Positions 10,585 to 23,138 of a stretch of DNA of 64,000 nucleotides are shown here, in pieces. The stretch lies in NCBI GenBank assembly GCA_002077065.1, contig NAJO01000020.1, positions 682,001 to 746,000 on the forward strand. The letters are read 5' to 3'. Source of the DNA: Cryoendolithus antarcticus. Its lineage: Eukaryota > Ascomycota > Dothideomycetes > Cladosporiales > Cladosporiaceae. Every line of letters begins with the position of its first letter. The first letter of the stretch is position 1. Position numbers and translations under genes: made by a program. The notes under the pieces were generated by a model that did no database searches, was not told where the DNA came from, and worked only from the letters and a program-made list of their open reading frames with translations.

Positions 10585-12547
10585 ATGGCGGAAAAGGACA
10601 TTGAATCCGGCCATCGCACGAAGCTACCCTTTTTCAGCACAGTCTTCCACCACCACGGCGTAACACCCGAGGTTGAGAGCTGGGACTACGAAGGCGAGGG
10701 CACCGAAGACTCACCCTACGTGGTGAATTGGATAGATAACGACCCGCGAAATCCGCAGAACTATAGCGAGCTCAAGAAATGGAGTATTACGGGGCTGGTG
10801 GCCATCGCTACGTTGGCGGTGGCGTTCTGTTCTTCGGCATACTCAGGAGGTTCGAAAAAGATATTGCAAGAGTTTCAGTGTAGTCAGGAGCTCTTCACGC
10901 TAGGATTGAGTCTGTTCGGTACGTCGTCAACGTCGGCAGACAATTATGGCATTCACTGACAATAGTACAGTGCTGGGCTTCGCAATTGGACCACTCCTAT
11001 GGGCGCCGTTGAGTGAGCTGTTCGGACGACAGGTCCTATTCGTTGGGACATACGCGGCACTTACAGCGTTCAACGCTGGAGCTGCAGGTGCACAGAACAT
11101 TGAGACCCTGATCATCATGCGATTCTTCGCTGGTGCTTTCGGCTCATCGCCATTGACGAACGCTGGAGGCGTGATTGCGGACATGTTCGCAGCGAAAGAG
11201 CGAGGTTTGGCGATGGCACTATTTGCCGCAGCACCATTCATGGGTCCCGTTCTGGGACCTATCGTGGGTGGCTTCGTGGGACAAAGCGTCGGATGGAGAT
11301 GGGTCGAGGGTGTCATGGCCATCTTCACCGGTGTTCTATGGCTTATGGGCTGCCTCCTGCTCCCGGAGACTTACTCGCCGGTCTTGCTGCGCAAACGTGC
11401 TGCGGAGCTCTCGAAGCGAACGGGCAAGGTCTACAAGAGCCAGGGCGACGTCGATCAAGGACCTACAACCTTCGGCCACGTTTTCGGCACGTCACTATCC
11501 CGACCGTGGGTTCTGCTGTTCGAGGAGCCAATCGTGATGCTTCTCAGCATTTACATGGCGATCATCTACGGAACGTTGTACATGCTCTTTGGCGCATTCC
11601 CGATTGTGTATCAACAAGATCGCGGGTGGAGCCCAGGTATCGGCGGTCTGGCCTTCCTTGGTGTCGCAGTCGGTATGGTACTTGCTGTCGCATACAGCAT
11701 CTGGGACAATAAGCGCTACTCGAAGCTCTCTGATCAGTACAAGGGCTTCGCTCCACCCGAATCTCGTCTCCCGCCCACTATGCTGGGTGGCATCATGCTT
11801 CCCATTGGCCTCTTCTGGTTCGCGTGGACGAATTCGCCTAGCATACACTGGATCGTTTCGATTCTCGCTGGTATTCCCTTTGGTTTCGGTATGGTCCTGG
11901 TCTTCCTCGGCATCATGAACTACCTCATTGACGCCTACACGATCTTCGCTGCCTCCGTACTGGCTGCCAACTCCGTCCTGCGATCGCTGGCAGGTGCCTC
12001 GTTCCCTCTTTTCACGTCGCAAATGTACGGCCGTCTCGGCATCCACTGGGCGTCCACAATCCCAGCCTTCTTGGCCCTGGCATGCGTCCCAATGCCCTTC
12101 CTGTTCTACAAATACGGTGCCAAGATCCGTGAGAGCTGTAAATATGCCGCCGAATCCGCTGCTTTCATGCAGAAGATGCAGAAGCAAATGGAGTCTTCCT
12201 CCGATGACGACAACTCCTCTACGACCGAGGTCGGCAACGAGAAGGATGCCGAAGCCGACTCGGCGGAGCAGGACGCAAGAAAAAAGGACCTTGAGCGTCA
12301 CGAACGCCAAGAAGAGCAGGAGGCTATCGACTACTCATATGAGGAGGAGAACATCGCAGAAGGCAGTGGCTTCAAGCCAATCCGCGCCACCATGTCACGA
12401 CCGCAAGCCGCAGCGAGGAAGAGGAGCTACGAGGGTAATCCATTCGATCTTGATCGCGTCAACACGAGGGAGAGCTTCAGGAGACAGGGTGGTGGTGGAG
12501 GATTGTCGAGGACGAGCTCAAGGACTTCGAGGAAGTCCAGGAAGTGA
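10585..12547 (+). CDS. MFS drug:H+ antiporter (DHA1-type), plasma membrane
   Basis: Exons are 10585-10918 and 10971-12547, with a 52-base intron (GTACGT...TACAG, phase 1); 636 residues. The ~65-residue cytosolic N-terminus contains NWIDNDPRNPQNYSELKKW, a typical DHA1 lead-in. About 12 hydrophobic segments follow. Family motifs include FAIGPLLWAPLSELFGRQ (motif A region), FFAGAFGSSPLTNAGG, and GPVLGPIVGGFVG (motif C, antiporter signature). The last ~130 residues are a highly acidic then basic cytosolic tail (EEENIAEG, SRTSSRTSRKSRK), possibly phosphorylated. By family it exports drugs, polyamines or fungal metabolites; the substrate cannot be read from sequence. No metabolite cluster surrounds it. 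Confidence 0.88.
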
Positions 12548-13553
12548 AGCACGTTCCGCGAGAGCAACGTTGGAAAGACTGATGAATTGTGACTTAGCGA
12601 GGCGTTTTGAGCGATTGTGCATCTGTTGTAGCTACAGGAGAATTTTGATGCAGTGATTTGTCGGTAGCAAGCTTCTCACACGTGTTTACTATCTCACGAC
12701 ACCTCTTCTATTTGGCGTCCCGAGGTGGCTTGCCGGTGGCTGTCGTTGGCGTGGGCTGAGCATCGGTCTGCCGTCCGCCTGCAGGTCTATCAGGTGTCAC
12801 CACAACCAGGACTAACCACGGTCGAGCATGTGTGATGTACACGATAGGGACACCCGGCAAGCGACAAAGACTTTTGATACTGTATACAGCAATATAAAGC
12901 GCATTGTTATCAGCAAACTATCGGCGTGGAAGGTGCGCATCCCGGCACTCACCGGCACTCTCAATTTTACACCCCGAATACCCACGTTAAATGCACTAGC
13001 CCACGACTCGCGCAGTATGGCATCTTCTCCCACGATTCAGCCGCAATCTCGTCCCGTCACCTCATCATCAGCTCCACCGAAATTCGTTCTTTCGCCAACC
13101 GCGGTCACATCTTTCACGCCGCAGCCAGCCTCATCGCTCTCACCGCCGACCTCACACCGTAGTGTGACCGTAAAGAGCCCATCCACGTAGCATGATAGTG
13201 TCTGGTCGACCAGTCAGCCCTATCAGATATCAGCACGCGGACGTGCGCGCCGACGCGATGCTGTGATCTCAACGTGTTTCACGCGTGGGTGGGTGTGTGC
13301 TCACACGATTGTGCTCATGTCATCTGGCGCCCTTGCTGCGTGCCGTGAGAGCGCGGTATAGCCATGGACATGGATTGAGCGGTATGGCGCGGTAGTAGGA
13401 ACAACTGGTAGCATGTCTTATGAAGTCATCGAAAGGGTAGGTATGGGTCTTTCCTCAATTTTCGATCCGCTCTTGCATCATTCGCTCCATCTCATTATTG
13501 CAAAGCATTCTTCGTCTACTCGGCGCACACAATAATAGCCTGCACCCTTTGAC
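12548..13553. other. Intergenic, no recognised gene
   Basis: About 1 kb between two plus-strand genes. Short frames at 12828-13190 have no domain features. It should contain the F-box gene promoter on its right side. Confidence 0.4.
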
Positions 13554-15158
13554 ATGGACCGATTGACCCCAATGGCCATGTTGGCAGTACGACAGACTTC
13601 GTTCGCAGCTACAAGCTTGCCACTCGAGTTGCAACAACACGTCTTCGATTTCCTCGACTCGAAGTCCTTCGCCGCGGTCAGGAATGTCTGCCGGTCGTGG
13701 AGATTCGCCACGACGGACTCGGTCACGCTTGAGAGACAACTGCGCAAGCTGCCGATTCTGCCGCCTGCAGATGTAGCCAGAGAAAGTCCGAGAAATCTCG
13801 CACGACTCTTCGATGAAGCGACGCAAACGCTAATGCTAGGCATGAGATTGTCACGCCATCCCGATGTGCCACAGGTAATAGATGCCAAGTTGCGCGAGCG
13901 CATTGGCATGTATGGGACTAGTAGAGGCTCAGGGTCTGTCGTGGTCGACGGCGGAATGATTAGCTTGTACGACGTGTCATTAGATCTGCCAGTCCCGATC
14001 AAACAGAGACAGCTCGCTGAGTTCGAAGGTCTGGTGACCGGAAGCCCTTGGCTCAATACTCCGCCCCTTGCGAGTCGATACTTGGCTCTTTCACACAGCG
14101 GTCGACTTCTTGCGATCGCGAGGGAGAGGACTATACAGATCATCGATATGCTCGCGGAAGACAACTTATCCGTCGTGCATACGTACGGGACTTGGGCTAC
14201 AGGGCAGTCGATCTGCGGCTTGGCTTTCGAACAGAATGATCATTTGCTGCGGGTATCATGGAGCGACAGGGGTCGAGTCATTTACTACGGCACGCCCTCT
14301 CCGGAACCAGCCGGGGAACAATGGGCAGATATGCTGCACTGGTAAGGCAGAACAGGATTGAAGCATGCATTTCTTGACACGACGAGAATTGTCTTACCAA
14401 GCGGTGACCTCGCGACCAGCGAAGAGCGTCCTGTGCTAGCTGGTGTCCAATTGCTGAGAAATGCTCACTCGGGCTTCATGTTCGCGGCTCAGCAACACGC
14501 TGGAGGGCAAAGAAGCCAATATGTTTATGGCCACATCCAAGTCACCCAGTCTGGCGTTCTCTCAGCACCAATTGCGGACTGTACTTCTGTCACGATCCTC
14601 TCGCGCCTGGACTCGTTCTTGAGTAGCATGCCGTACACTCTTGGTTGCGGCGGTTCCTTCGCGGATGACCGTGGTCTATGGGAGAACATGCCGTCTGCTC
14701 ACGAGCATCATCCAAGCTTTACTCTCAGCGGCGATGGCAATCTGCTTCTACTTGCCGAGCGCTCGAAGAAGGAGATTAGACATCATCAGCGGACGCAATT
14801 GTTCGTGTACCGACTACCAAGCTCGAAGCAGGCCGAACATAAACTTGAAGACTCGCAGACATTGTGCCCTAACGAGACCTTCATTGCGGCATTCGAAGCG
14901 AGATGGGGCGAGTTGAAGAGGAGACGAATTCCGATGAAGTATGAGGATTTTGAGGTGGACCACAGTGCTTTACAACCTGGCGAGAGTGGAAAGCATAGGA
15001 TCGGGCGAATTCCGATCTGTCTAGGTATGGTGCATGGCAGTGTCACGGACCTTGCTTTCAGGCGGCCAGATGACAAAGGGGAGAAGGAGGGTGAGGAGTA
15101 CCAAGTCGATGTTGCTACCAACCAGAGCACGGCGCAGTGGAGCCTAATAAACGTCTGA
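13554..15158 (+). CDS. F-box protein with a beta-rich C-terminal region
   Basis: Residues about 18-60 form a clear F-box (LPLELQQHVFDFLDSKSFAAVRNVCRSW). The frame before and after 14345 is the same (phase identical) but is interrupted by a TAA at 14343-14345. The simplest model removes a 60-base intron at 14342-14401 (GTAAGG...ACCAAG), giving exons 13554-14341 and 14402-15158 and about 514 residues. The remainder has short repeats such as YLALSHSGRLLAIARERTIQIID and FTLSGDGNLLLLAE, reminiscent of WD-like blades though no full WD40 set is obvious. By family it would be an SCF ubiquitin-ligase receptor with an unknown target. If the intron is not real, the gene would be truncated after 263 residues. 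Confidence 0.7.
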
Positions 15159-15280
15159 ACGAGGCCAGCTAGCAGACCAAAGATCTTCGCTACTTCCAGC
15201 GATGAGGCAGTAGTGCTACGATCCTGCAGCATCTGATCGCACAGCAGAGCACCAGCCTTTCGTCCACATCTCCTGTACGG

Positions 15281-16449
15281 CTAGCAACGTGGCAGTATGA
15301 CGAAGTAGAGGAGGCCGAAGACGATCAGCGTGTAGACTGTCGGCGCTTGCGTCCGCCAAGGGAATCCAGCGAAAAAACCTCTTCTCTATCGCAGTGTCAG
15401 CACATGGTCGTGCACCACCAGGTGTCATGGATCACTTACGTTCGGGCCATTGCTCACATCGATATTCCCATCGCCCTTCTCGAGCGCATCAACGTTGACG
15501 ATCACATCGTCATCACCGTCAGGTGGTGGCACTTTCACGAGAGCCTTGATCGAATTTATGGTGATCGAAAAGTCGCCTTCTTGGGTGCCGAAGAAGCTTT
15601 GCATAGGGTCAGTACTTCACTAACGTTGTTGCTCTAGAGATGCGGAATATTCACTGACCTTCGCATCAGCAGACTCAATCGCTTGATGGACTTGGTATCC
15701 AATGCGTGGGCGTCTTTCTTCAATCGCCCGCGGAATGTCGGGTTGAAGCTCTCCCAAGGAATGAATATCTGTCGGTTGGTTGTGTGGCCGGGCTATCCAA
15801 TAATGTCAGGACCGCGGGTCGAGTACGAGAGGGGCATCTGACGACGCACCTCTGCCTGTGGAGGCAGCTCGAAGTCGCATTCCCACGAGATGGTCGACTG
15901 TTCCCGGCCGTCATCAGGGTTGGGTGGCAGTAGTGTGTCTTTCACTGTGAGGGTGTATCGTTTCTCTGTAGTCACGAAGCTCAGTACTGAGATTACGAAC
16001 GAGCCCAATTCGCCAGAGTCTCTCACTGTCACCCTTCGCGACGTTGATCTGCAAGCCAGCGTAGGCAGACAAGTCCCACTTCTGATCATTCCCTGTCGTA
16101 CGCTGAGAGGCGAAGCCAGCTCCGCCTAGTGTCTTGATGTCGAGCGTCCCATGGAAGCGTCCGCTCTTCTCGAAGCAATCGAAGTAGCTCTACAAGTGGT
16201 ATGGTCAATGACATCGCGTACTGATTCGACGGCCGTAAAGCTAAATCAGGTTTGGTGTCTACCTACCTGTGACTTGCCGCCCCGTACGCGATCATCACTT
16301 GCTGTCCAGTCCGCGTCGTGCCATCCTCTACAGCAATGATCAATTACGTTGCGACCACTAACAACGACGGTGTCGAATAAGACCTACTGGCTTCCACCGA
16401 ACAGCACTAGGTCCTCCTTCTTCATGTGGTCATCGTTGATATTCGCCAT
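15281..16449 (-). CDS. CIA30-domain protein with C-terminal hydrophobic segment (seven exons)
   Basis: Minus-strand exons are 16388-16449, 16267-16327, 16027-16189, 15850-15965, 15659-15768, 15440-15596 and 15281-15385. All junctions are GT-AG and in phase, giving 257 residues. The protein reads LVLFGGSQGW, DWTASDDRVRGGKSQSYF, GTLDIKTLGGAGFASQRT, YTLTVKDTLLPPN, GREQSTISWECDF, then SFFGTQEGDFSITINSIKA. This is the fungal CIA30 (NADH:ubiquinone oxidoreductase intermediate-associated protein 30) pattern, a galactose-binding-like beta sandwich. Family members assist complex I assembly or are extramitochondrial relatives. No presequence is visible. The last exon adds a hydrophobic stretch (VYTLIVFGLLYFVIL) just before the stop, suggesting a tail anchor. 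Confidence 0.82.
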
Positions 16450-17883
16450 TCTTTTTGCACGCTATATCCCTGTTGATCACTGAGATGCACTCACTGGGGC
16501 TTGCAATGCGTAGACAACTATGTATATTCGCAAACAGCATCATGGACGTTACAGGCGATGGTCTGTGCAGCCAGCCGCTAGGTGACCGAAGCAGCTCTAT
16601 GATCTGACGCTTGCTTGACCTGCACGCCAACATACTTGCACAGATCTTCAGTAGTTCTTGCTGAAAATGCTCTTGCAGAAGACTGTCATAGCTAATTCCT
16701 GGGTCGAACACCCGTGTATCGCAGGCGACAGACGGAGCACTTACAAGTTGCCAGCCGCCTCCGTCCGGACAGGAGCTACGGCGCAGAAGGATCGGGGTTC
16801 TCGCGAGCTACGTGGGAGGTCCGCTCTCGCGTCGTAATGGTTGTGCCGCAATAAACTTGCTCATCATCGCAACACCTAGGAACTGGAATACGATCCTACA
16901 GCGTGGCGTCGGCGTTACGCGTCTTCTTGCTGCGCTTGGTGGGAGTCAGGTGACGGCGTGAACCATGTCTACATGTGGACAGAATACTGTCCCCTGACAA
17001 GGAGGTCGAGATATTACTGATGATGATGCTGTTGACGCTTGTACTACATAGGTGGCGCGCTGAGCTCGCCACGTTTCAGAGCAACACTGCATCGGAGGAT
17101 TGCAAGGTAACAATAGTGTTCACTGTGTTGGTCGCTCTGCCGCCAACCGCGTACCGCAGCTTACGGCACTATGGTATCTTGCTAACATCCGCGGAATCCG
17201 TCCGTCGAAGCTGTTCACTACGGCAAAGGCGGTGGTCAAAATTCTGTGATCTTCTGTAGCTTGCCCTGTGACATTACGATGTTAAAGCATGGGCTTTTTG
17301 GCAAAGGTCATCAACGGGACATGCGATAGCGGTGGTGTTCTGTCAACTAGTTTTAGACAATTCGTTGAATCGCTACCGATCAACAGCTATGTTGTGGCGT
17401 GGCTGGCTGTGATGGCGGGGAAGACACATTCGAGACCGCCCCTCGATGTCCGATCAAAGCCGGCTGCTGTCAGGCCACCACCGCATCTCCATTGCCCGAG
17501 CCACACCGATGCGGTCGTTCTCAACAACTGCATCCATCGTTACATGGCTGTCTCGCCTCGCGGGTAGCCTCTGCCCGCTGCCGTGGCGTTCTGGTCTATG
17601 CCCAGTGTCCCTGTCGGCAGAATGGTGTTGTCGTATGTCTCGTTGCTACACGCCACATCGCCCGACTGGGCCTTTAGGCATGTCTGAGACAGCATTGAGT
17701 CGCCCGAGGATGGATCCGTGGACTTCGCATCTCAATCATCGTACATCCCCATCTCCGGAGACCGTGGCATGCTAGCTGGCGTCCGCGGCCACATCCCAGG
17801 CGACAAAGGCTCGAAGAACTCCGCTTTCTCGGTGAAGAATGGCGTCTATGTGAAGCATCTCAGATCAGTCCAGTCCCGTCGGA
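16450..17883. other. Intergenic, no recognised gene
   Basis: About 1.4 kb between the CIA30 start and the bZIP stop. Overlapping frames at 17289-17775 in several phases have no domain features or consistent splice sites. The left end should hold the CIA30 promoter. Confidence 0.4.
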
Positions 17884-18758
17884 TCATTGTGGGTAGCTGT
17901 AGCTGCGCGAGAAAGCGGGCACTTGAGCAGGGTTACTCACACTTGCAGCCATGTCCGAGTACACTTGAGCTGTAGCAGCGTCCACGCCGGCGATAGAGGC
18001 GTAGCCCATACTGAAAGGGCTCATCTCATCCTCACCGCCGAAGAACTCCTGTTTTATCGGCGGTGTTGAGAGGCCTGTGTATGCTTGATGTATGGGTTGC
18101 ACGTAGGAGGGGTAAAGTGGCATGTCCATGCCGGAGGGAAAGTTGTTGTAAGACATCGAGCTCGCGTATGTGGCAAAGCTCGAGGCGTCTTGGGACGGTC
18201 CGGACACGTAGGAGAAAGGTGGAGGTGAAGTCGAGAGTTGCCGTGTGTACTGCTGTGCGAACATGCTTCGATCATCCGAGGATGGTAGGATGTAGTGTTG
18301 CGGCACCATGTCTGGCGTGCGATCTCGAAGCATTTGATTACTGATTGACCGAGGACGATGACTTTCGTCGCCGGAATTGTGACTTGATATGCCGCTCTCT
18401 GATGACGCCAGTTCTCGAGACCTGACCTCTGGTGATGTTGAGCTGGAACCTGCACGTCGCTCGAGGTCCTCAAGGCGCTTCTTCAACTTCTTGCCTAGGA
18501 TGACTGTTAGTAAAGGGTGGCGACGGGAGTCCAATCAATTGACCCACGATAGTTGCGCTGAGCGATCCGATTTTGTATTCTTCTTCGCTCTGCTAGGTCT
18601 GAGATCTTAGTCCAGTCTTCGTTCGGGTTCGCGCTGGCGCTGTATGCACTGCTCGTGCTGTGCGCAGTTGGGTACTGCTTTGATGGTTGTTGCTGCATCG
18701 CGTACTGTGGTGGGTACGAGTAGCTGGCGGGTCGAGCCATTGCTGGCCGTTGATACAT
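17884..18758 (-). CDS. bZIP-type transcription factor with very short zipper
   Basis: Minus-strand exons are 18548-18758 and 17884-18494; the 53-base intron (GTGGGT...CCTAG) is phase 1. The product has 273 residues if the first in-frame ATG (18758) is used. The basic region spans the splice junction: RRRIQNRIAQRNYR joined to KKLKKRLEDLERRA. This NRIAQRNYRKKLK form belongs to a fungal bZIP group. After ERRA there is no leucine heptad; the protein continues as Ser/Pro/Tyr-rich sequence (activation-domain-like). The open frame runs a little further upstream without an ATG, so an additional 5' exon is possible. The 3' end near 17945 also has a GTGAGT that could be a further donor. Target genes are unknown. 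Confidence 0.75.
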
Positions 18759-21700
18759 TGATGCAAGCCCCAATGTCTAGCTGGGGAGTAAGAGAGGTTG
18801 AGGGTAGCTTTGACCGGTTCTGTTCGAAAGGGAAGTGATCAACGGAATACCTGGAGGAAGCGGTGCTGTAGGATGCGAACACGCAGCTCATGATGGGGCC
18901 ATCTGCTCCCATATATCGACTCAGCCGTAGGTCAGGTCACCATCGCATACTCGAGCGAGCGATGCCGGACCCCTGCTCGCATCCGAGCCATGTGCTGCAG
19001 CAGAGGCGTCCTCCTCCACACGCCAGCCCCTGCCAAATCAAACCCGTATACGGCTGGACCGCGTGCAAGGCTGCGCAAAGTCCGAGTGTTGCAACAAACG
19101 GGCAGCGCTGGGCTGGCGGCCTTGCGAGACCCTGCGGTTCCGCGTCCCGCACATGCATCCTGGAGCTACTTGGCCCTGACACCAGGCGTGCATTTGGCGG
19201 TGGGCAGCAAGCGAGCTAGCACGGATGCCCCGCCGGGTCCACAGGGCTGATGATTACAAAGGGCGCAACATATATAGTGCGAGCCAGCGGTACCTCTTTT
19301 GGGTTGCTTGGTGAGCTCCCAGTGCGCAGCATAGGCACGTCTTCATCAGGATGTCTAATAGCGAGTGCAACAGACGGAGTCATCGCGGTCGTGGAAGAAA
19401 TTACAGATCGCGTTACTGGTAGGTTTCCAAACCCGTTGGAGCCGTGACAGCCGACGACGCATGACAATGCCGATGTGATATCGCATGAGCTCTGTTGCCA
19501 ATACATTGCTTGGAAAGCATATTAATCACAGCGTGCAGCATAACGATCGTCGTTTGCTGTGCGATGAGTAATGCTCTGAAACACAGTCGAATGTCGGGGC
19601 CCCAAATTACTTGGCAAATGCTGCTACACGATTATCTCGGTGTTGGTATGTCCACAATGCATGTCGCTCGTCTAACAGAGCCGCGCTAATGATTGCGCGC
19701 GAGAGGTCGCATCGCGTCAAATGCTATGTATGCGGCGTCGAGTCTCAACAGAGCGACATCTCGCGAGCTTGACTGTCTTGCGGCGCCTACGAAATGTTCG
19801 GCGAACTGACCAATCGATCGTTGGTGAACCAGCGACTGCCACGAGGTTCCGGCGCATGGTCACATCGCATCTCTTGAGAGCGGCGCGAGGATCTCATCTT
19901 AGGCGCGCGATCGCGGTGAACGCAATTTGAAGGCTGTCGTCACTTTCGTACCGGTCGAATATGGAAGTACAGCACCTGGCTCCACGTCAAGATGTCACCA
20001 TTCAATGTAGTAACCCTGACCATGTGAATTGCATCCGTTAATGATTCAGCGCCTGCCTTCGCAAGATTGCAGGACATCCTGTAAATTCGGAGCGAGGTCT
20101 GGTTATCGGGCTATCAATAGCAGGTAACCGAGCTGCGACACGTGGGCTTTAACGAGAGCGGGAGCGTGATTATGCCCGGCAGACGAGCCGTTGCACTTTG
20201 CGCGGATCTTCAGCCCTACCAGGCAAGCCGCACGTTATGATGGTCAGCACTTTGTTCGAACATCGATTAATGACATGAGAAGTCGGCGTGTGTTTGGCTT
20301 GCTATGCTTCTGTCCAGAACCTTGAGCAATCCCTCGACTCGCAGCTATTAGAAAGCAGAGCCCAGCAGATGAGTGCTGTCAAGGCATGTTGTCATGATAT
20401 TTCGAGTCTTATCTCCGTGGGATGCGAATACGACTCGTCCGATGCGGACCGCTAGGCTGAAGCGCCAAATTCTCAAACTCCTGGAAGAAGTATGTGTAAT
20501 TGCGATGATTTGATATCCACACCACGACGCAATCATTCCTTACCCGTCTCTCGACATGGTGCGAAGCACCGGCGCTACAGCGTTGTTCTTGGGCCGGCAC
20601 CGAGGTGACACCAGCAATGAGCCTATCTGTTTGAAGGCAGCGCTCATCGTACAAGCGTGGTCCACGCAACGTGCGAGGGCGCGTGTCAAAGACCGGAGTC
20701 GCCGTTCTCGTTGTACCATACTCGCATGAGGCTAGGATCAGTGAGCTTCATCCGTCGCTGTCGTCCCTTGAGCTACGTGGGTACACCTGTTGGCTTTGCA
20801 GCATGTCGGTCAGCTTTATGGTAATGAACATGTTGTGCGTGCATAAAATGGACTAAACCAACGGCCCACCCTAAATGACCATGCAGCTGCGCAAGACGAT
20901 CGGCTCCAACCGACTTGGCGCCGTCTCTGTTGTGAGTAGAGTTTATCAGATTCGGTAGCGTTCGTCCACTGGAGCTCGTCCCCAGACCTTCCAGCGACGA
21001 AAACACGCCCTATGTGTACATTATCTGATGAAGACATGCATCAGTCTGCGAGACCGTTCCGCCTCGACACCAACCCTAGCCCATGCCGTATGTGGAGCCG
21101 ATCTGTGAACCCGTATCGCTGCAGAGCCAGAGAGACACCGCACGCTTAGGTCAGCGACTTGCAGCACATTTCTCTGTTGCGGACCGGACAAACTGCAGCT
21201 CGATTTGCAGTACCAACGCATCTGGCCTGACGATGGTATTCTTCTGGCTGAATGGGCGTGAAGATGCATTTAGCAGACATCACTATGTTCACTGCTGCAG
21301 ATGGCATGACGACGCGTGTGAGCATCATGCAACCCGGAAGGACACTGACTCGGTCTTCCAACCTTCTGACCTACGCGCCTGGTTCGCTAGCGTGCTATGG
21401 TATTGCTTTTTTGCACTCGCATGCCCTGTATATCGAAGCTTTGGCTGATTCTTGTTCCCTTATGTCGGTCGGACAATCCCCCGTATCTCATTTCGCCAAG
21501 CCGCACCAAGCTTTCACAAGGCTAATGCTCTTGAGCCTCCAGGATCATGCTTACTCTTCCTCGCTGCCTTCTTCCCAGAAAGCCACCAGATACCTACACG
21601 TTGGCTTACGCACAGCCTCAGTCCTTCATACCGCGCTCGAACACGCGTCTTCAGGCCGATCGCAACATCGCCTACGGCCGTGTTCATATCGCTGGCATGA

Positions 21701-23138
21701 AAGTAGACTGCAGATACCAACAAGTCGGTGCGCAGGCCCGCAATTCGGAATACGAACGCCATGTTTCCACGCCTTGCGGCTGACGCTGACCAAAAGTCCA
21801 AAAGCACGTGGGAGGCTGAGTGCCCTGTCAATGGGATACCGCTATGCCCGACAGAAGTGTGGGAATAATGCGGTCTAGGCCTGCGATCCTGATACAGCGT
21901 CTCTGGTCGTGCGCTAAGCTGAAAGTCGGGTCCACGATGCTATTCGTGCTCCTGATATGAGCGGACAGTGCGGTAAGAGCGGGCTGCCACTTCTACTGCT
22001 GCGACGCAGAATAGCCAAGCGATGTCTCGAAAATGTCGACTTATCGCATCGCCTGGTGGAGTCGTCCAATAATCGTTGGCTTCATTGAAGCGAGGGACAA
22101 CTGATGACGACGCTCGCCATGCTTTGGAAGCGCGGTCTGATCAGGAGACACGCATGAGATCCAGACTCGATCGCATGCTCGACCAGTGTCCACGACCAAT
22201 GGCATGTAAGGGAACCTGATAAGACACAGACTGCAGGAACGGCCAGTCACAGGTGCGCGACATTTGTTGGTGGACTCCTCGATGCTTCCACAACTCCGGG
22301 AGTCTTATGCTGCTCCTGACTGCGCCAATGGAGTTATTCGCCGGCGGCGCTCTGCACTAGACTGTCACGCTGTCGTCAAAGTCCTCCATTTTCGCCGGGC
22401 TTTAGCTATTGCTGCGTAATACTTGCAATACATGCTCAGACGTGGTGATGTGTTTGTTCCTGTGACGCTTCTCTGACCGCTTGGCTGGTAACAGCGTCTT
22501 AGGCTACTGCATACTGGCCACTGGACAGCTGCATAATCTCACGGTTCACGGGAGTACACTGCCTCTAGGTCCTGGGCGCTGCGACACGACTCGGCGACTT
22601 TCGCTCTCGAGCGTCCAACATTCGCATGCAACGGAGACGACCGCGGGGGGAACGACATGTCTAGGGCCGTGGAAGAGCCTCACTTCGATCGGTCCGCAAT
22701 TCAGAACCTTCTTATATTGCGAGCTCGTTCTGTCAGCACAAATGCGGCGGGCAATATACCCTCAGATGGAACTTCGAGGCCAGCCGACCACGAGGCCAGC
22801 ACAAGATAGGCAGGCAGCGGGATGCTTCAAGCTGTCCAAGGTAGTCAGCGATCTACCTAAATTATGATCATGGTGCGATCAAGCCCCAGAGGTGGACGCT
22901 GCGACTTACTGGTAGTAGGTCCTGCCAAGAGAGTGCGCCTGCGCTCTGTCTGCCTATTTGATGTAGTCAGTAGCATTTGCTGAGCACAACGAGTCCGAGA
23001 TGACAGCGATTTCCACCGTCGGGAGTCGTGTAGATCATGGTCGATTCAGTCGAGTTGTTGCGTGCACGCCGGCTCCGGTGCTGCGAGGCATCCTGACATC
23101 TTGCTCTCAATCGATCGAAGCCGCTTGACTTCCACAGA
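18759..23138. other. 4.4-kb region without a recognisable gene
   Basis: This is the longest gene-free stretch here. Frames are short and scattered on both strands, and the longest (21252-21878, plus) overlaps frames in other phases and matches no family I know. I see no inverted or long direct repeats, no transposase or reverse transcriptase fragments, and no strong AT shift that would suggest RIP-degraded elements. It lies upstream of the minus-strand bZIP gene and may include its regulatory region or non-coding transcripts. tRNA-like arms were looked for but none was convincing. Confidence 0.45.

Noticed and set aside
11495..12310. 271-codon minus-strand frame
   Set aside because: Antisense shadow of the MFS transporter second exon with no domain features.
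14342..14386. Alternative 45-base intron in the F-box gene ending GACGAG
   Set aside because: Joining there creates a TGA at the junction, so it cannot restore the frame.
18759..18912. Upstream first exon for the bZIP gene starting at 18912
   Set aside because: The obvious donor-acceptor pair (GTATTC to CCCCAG) creates an in-frame TAG, and other pairs miss the frame.
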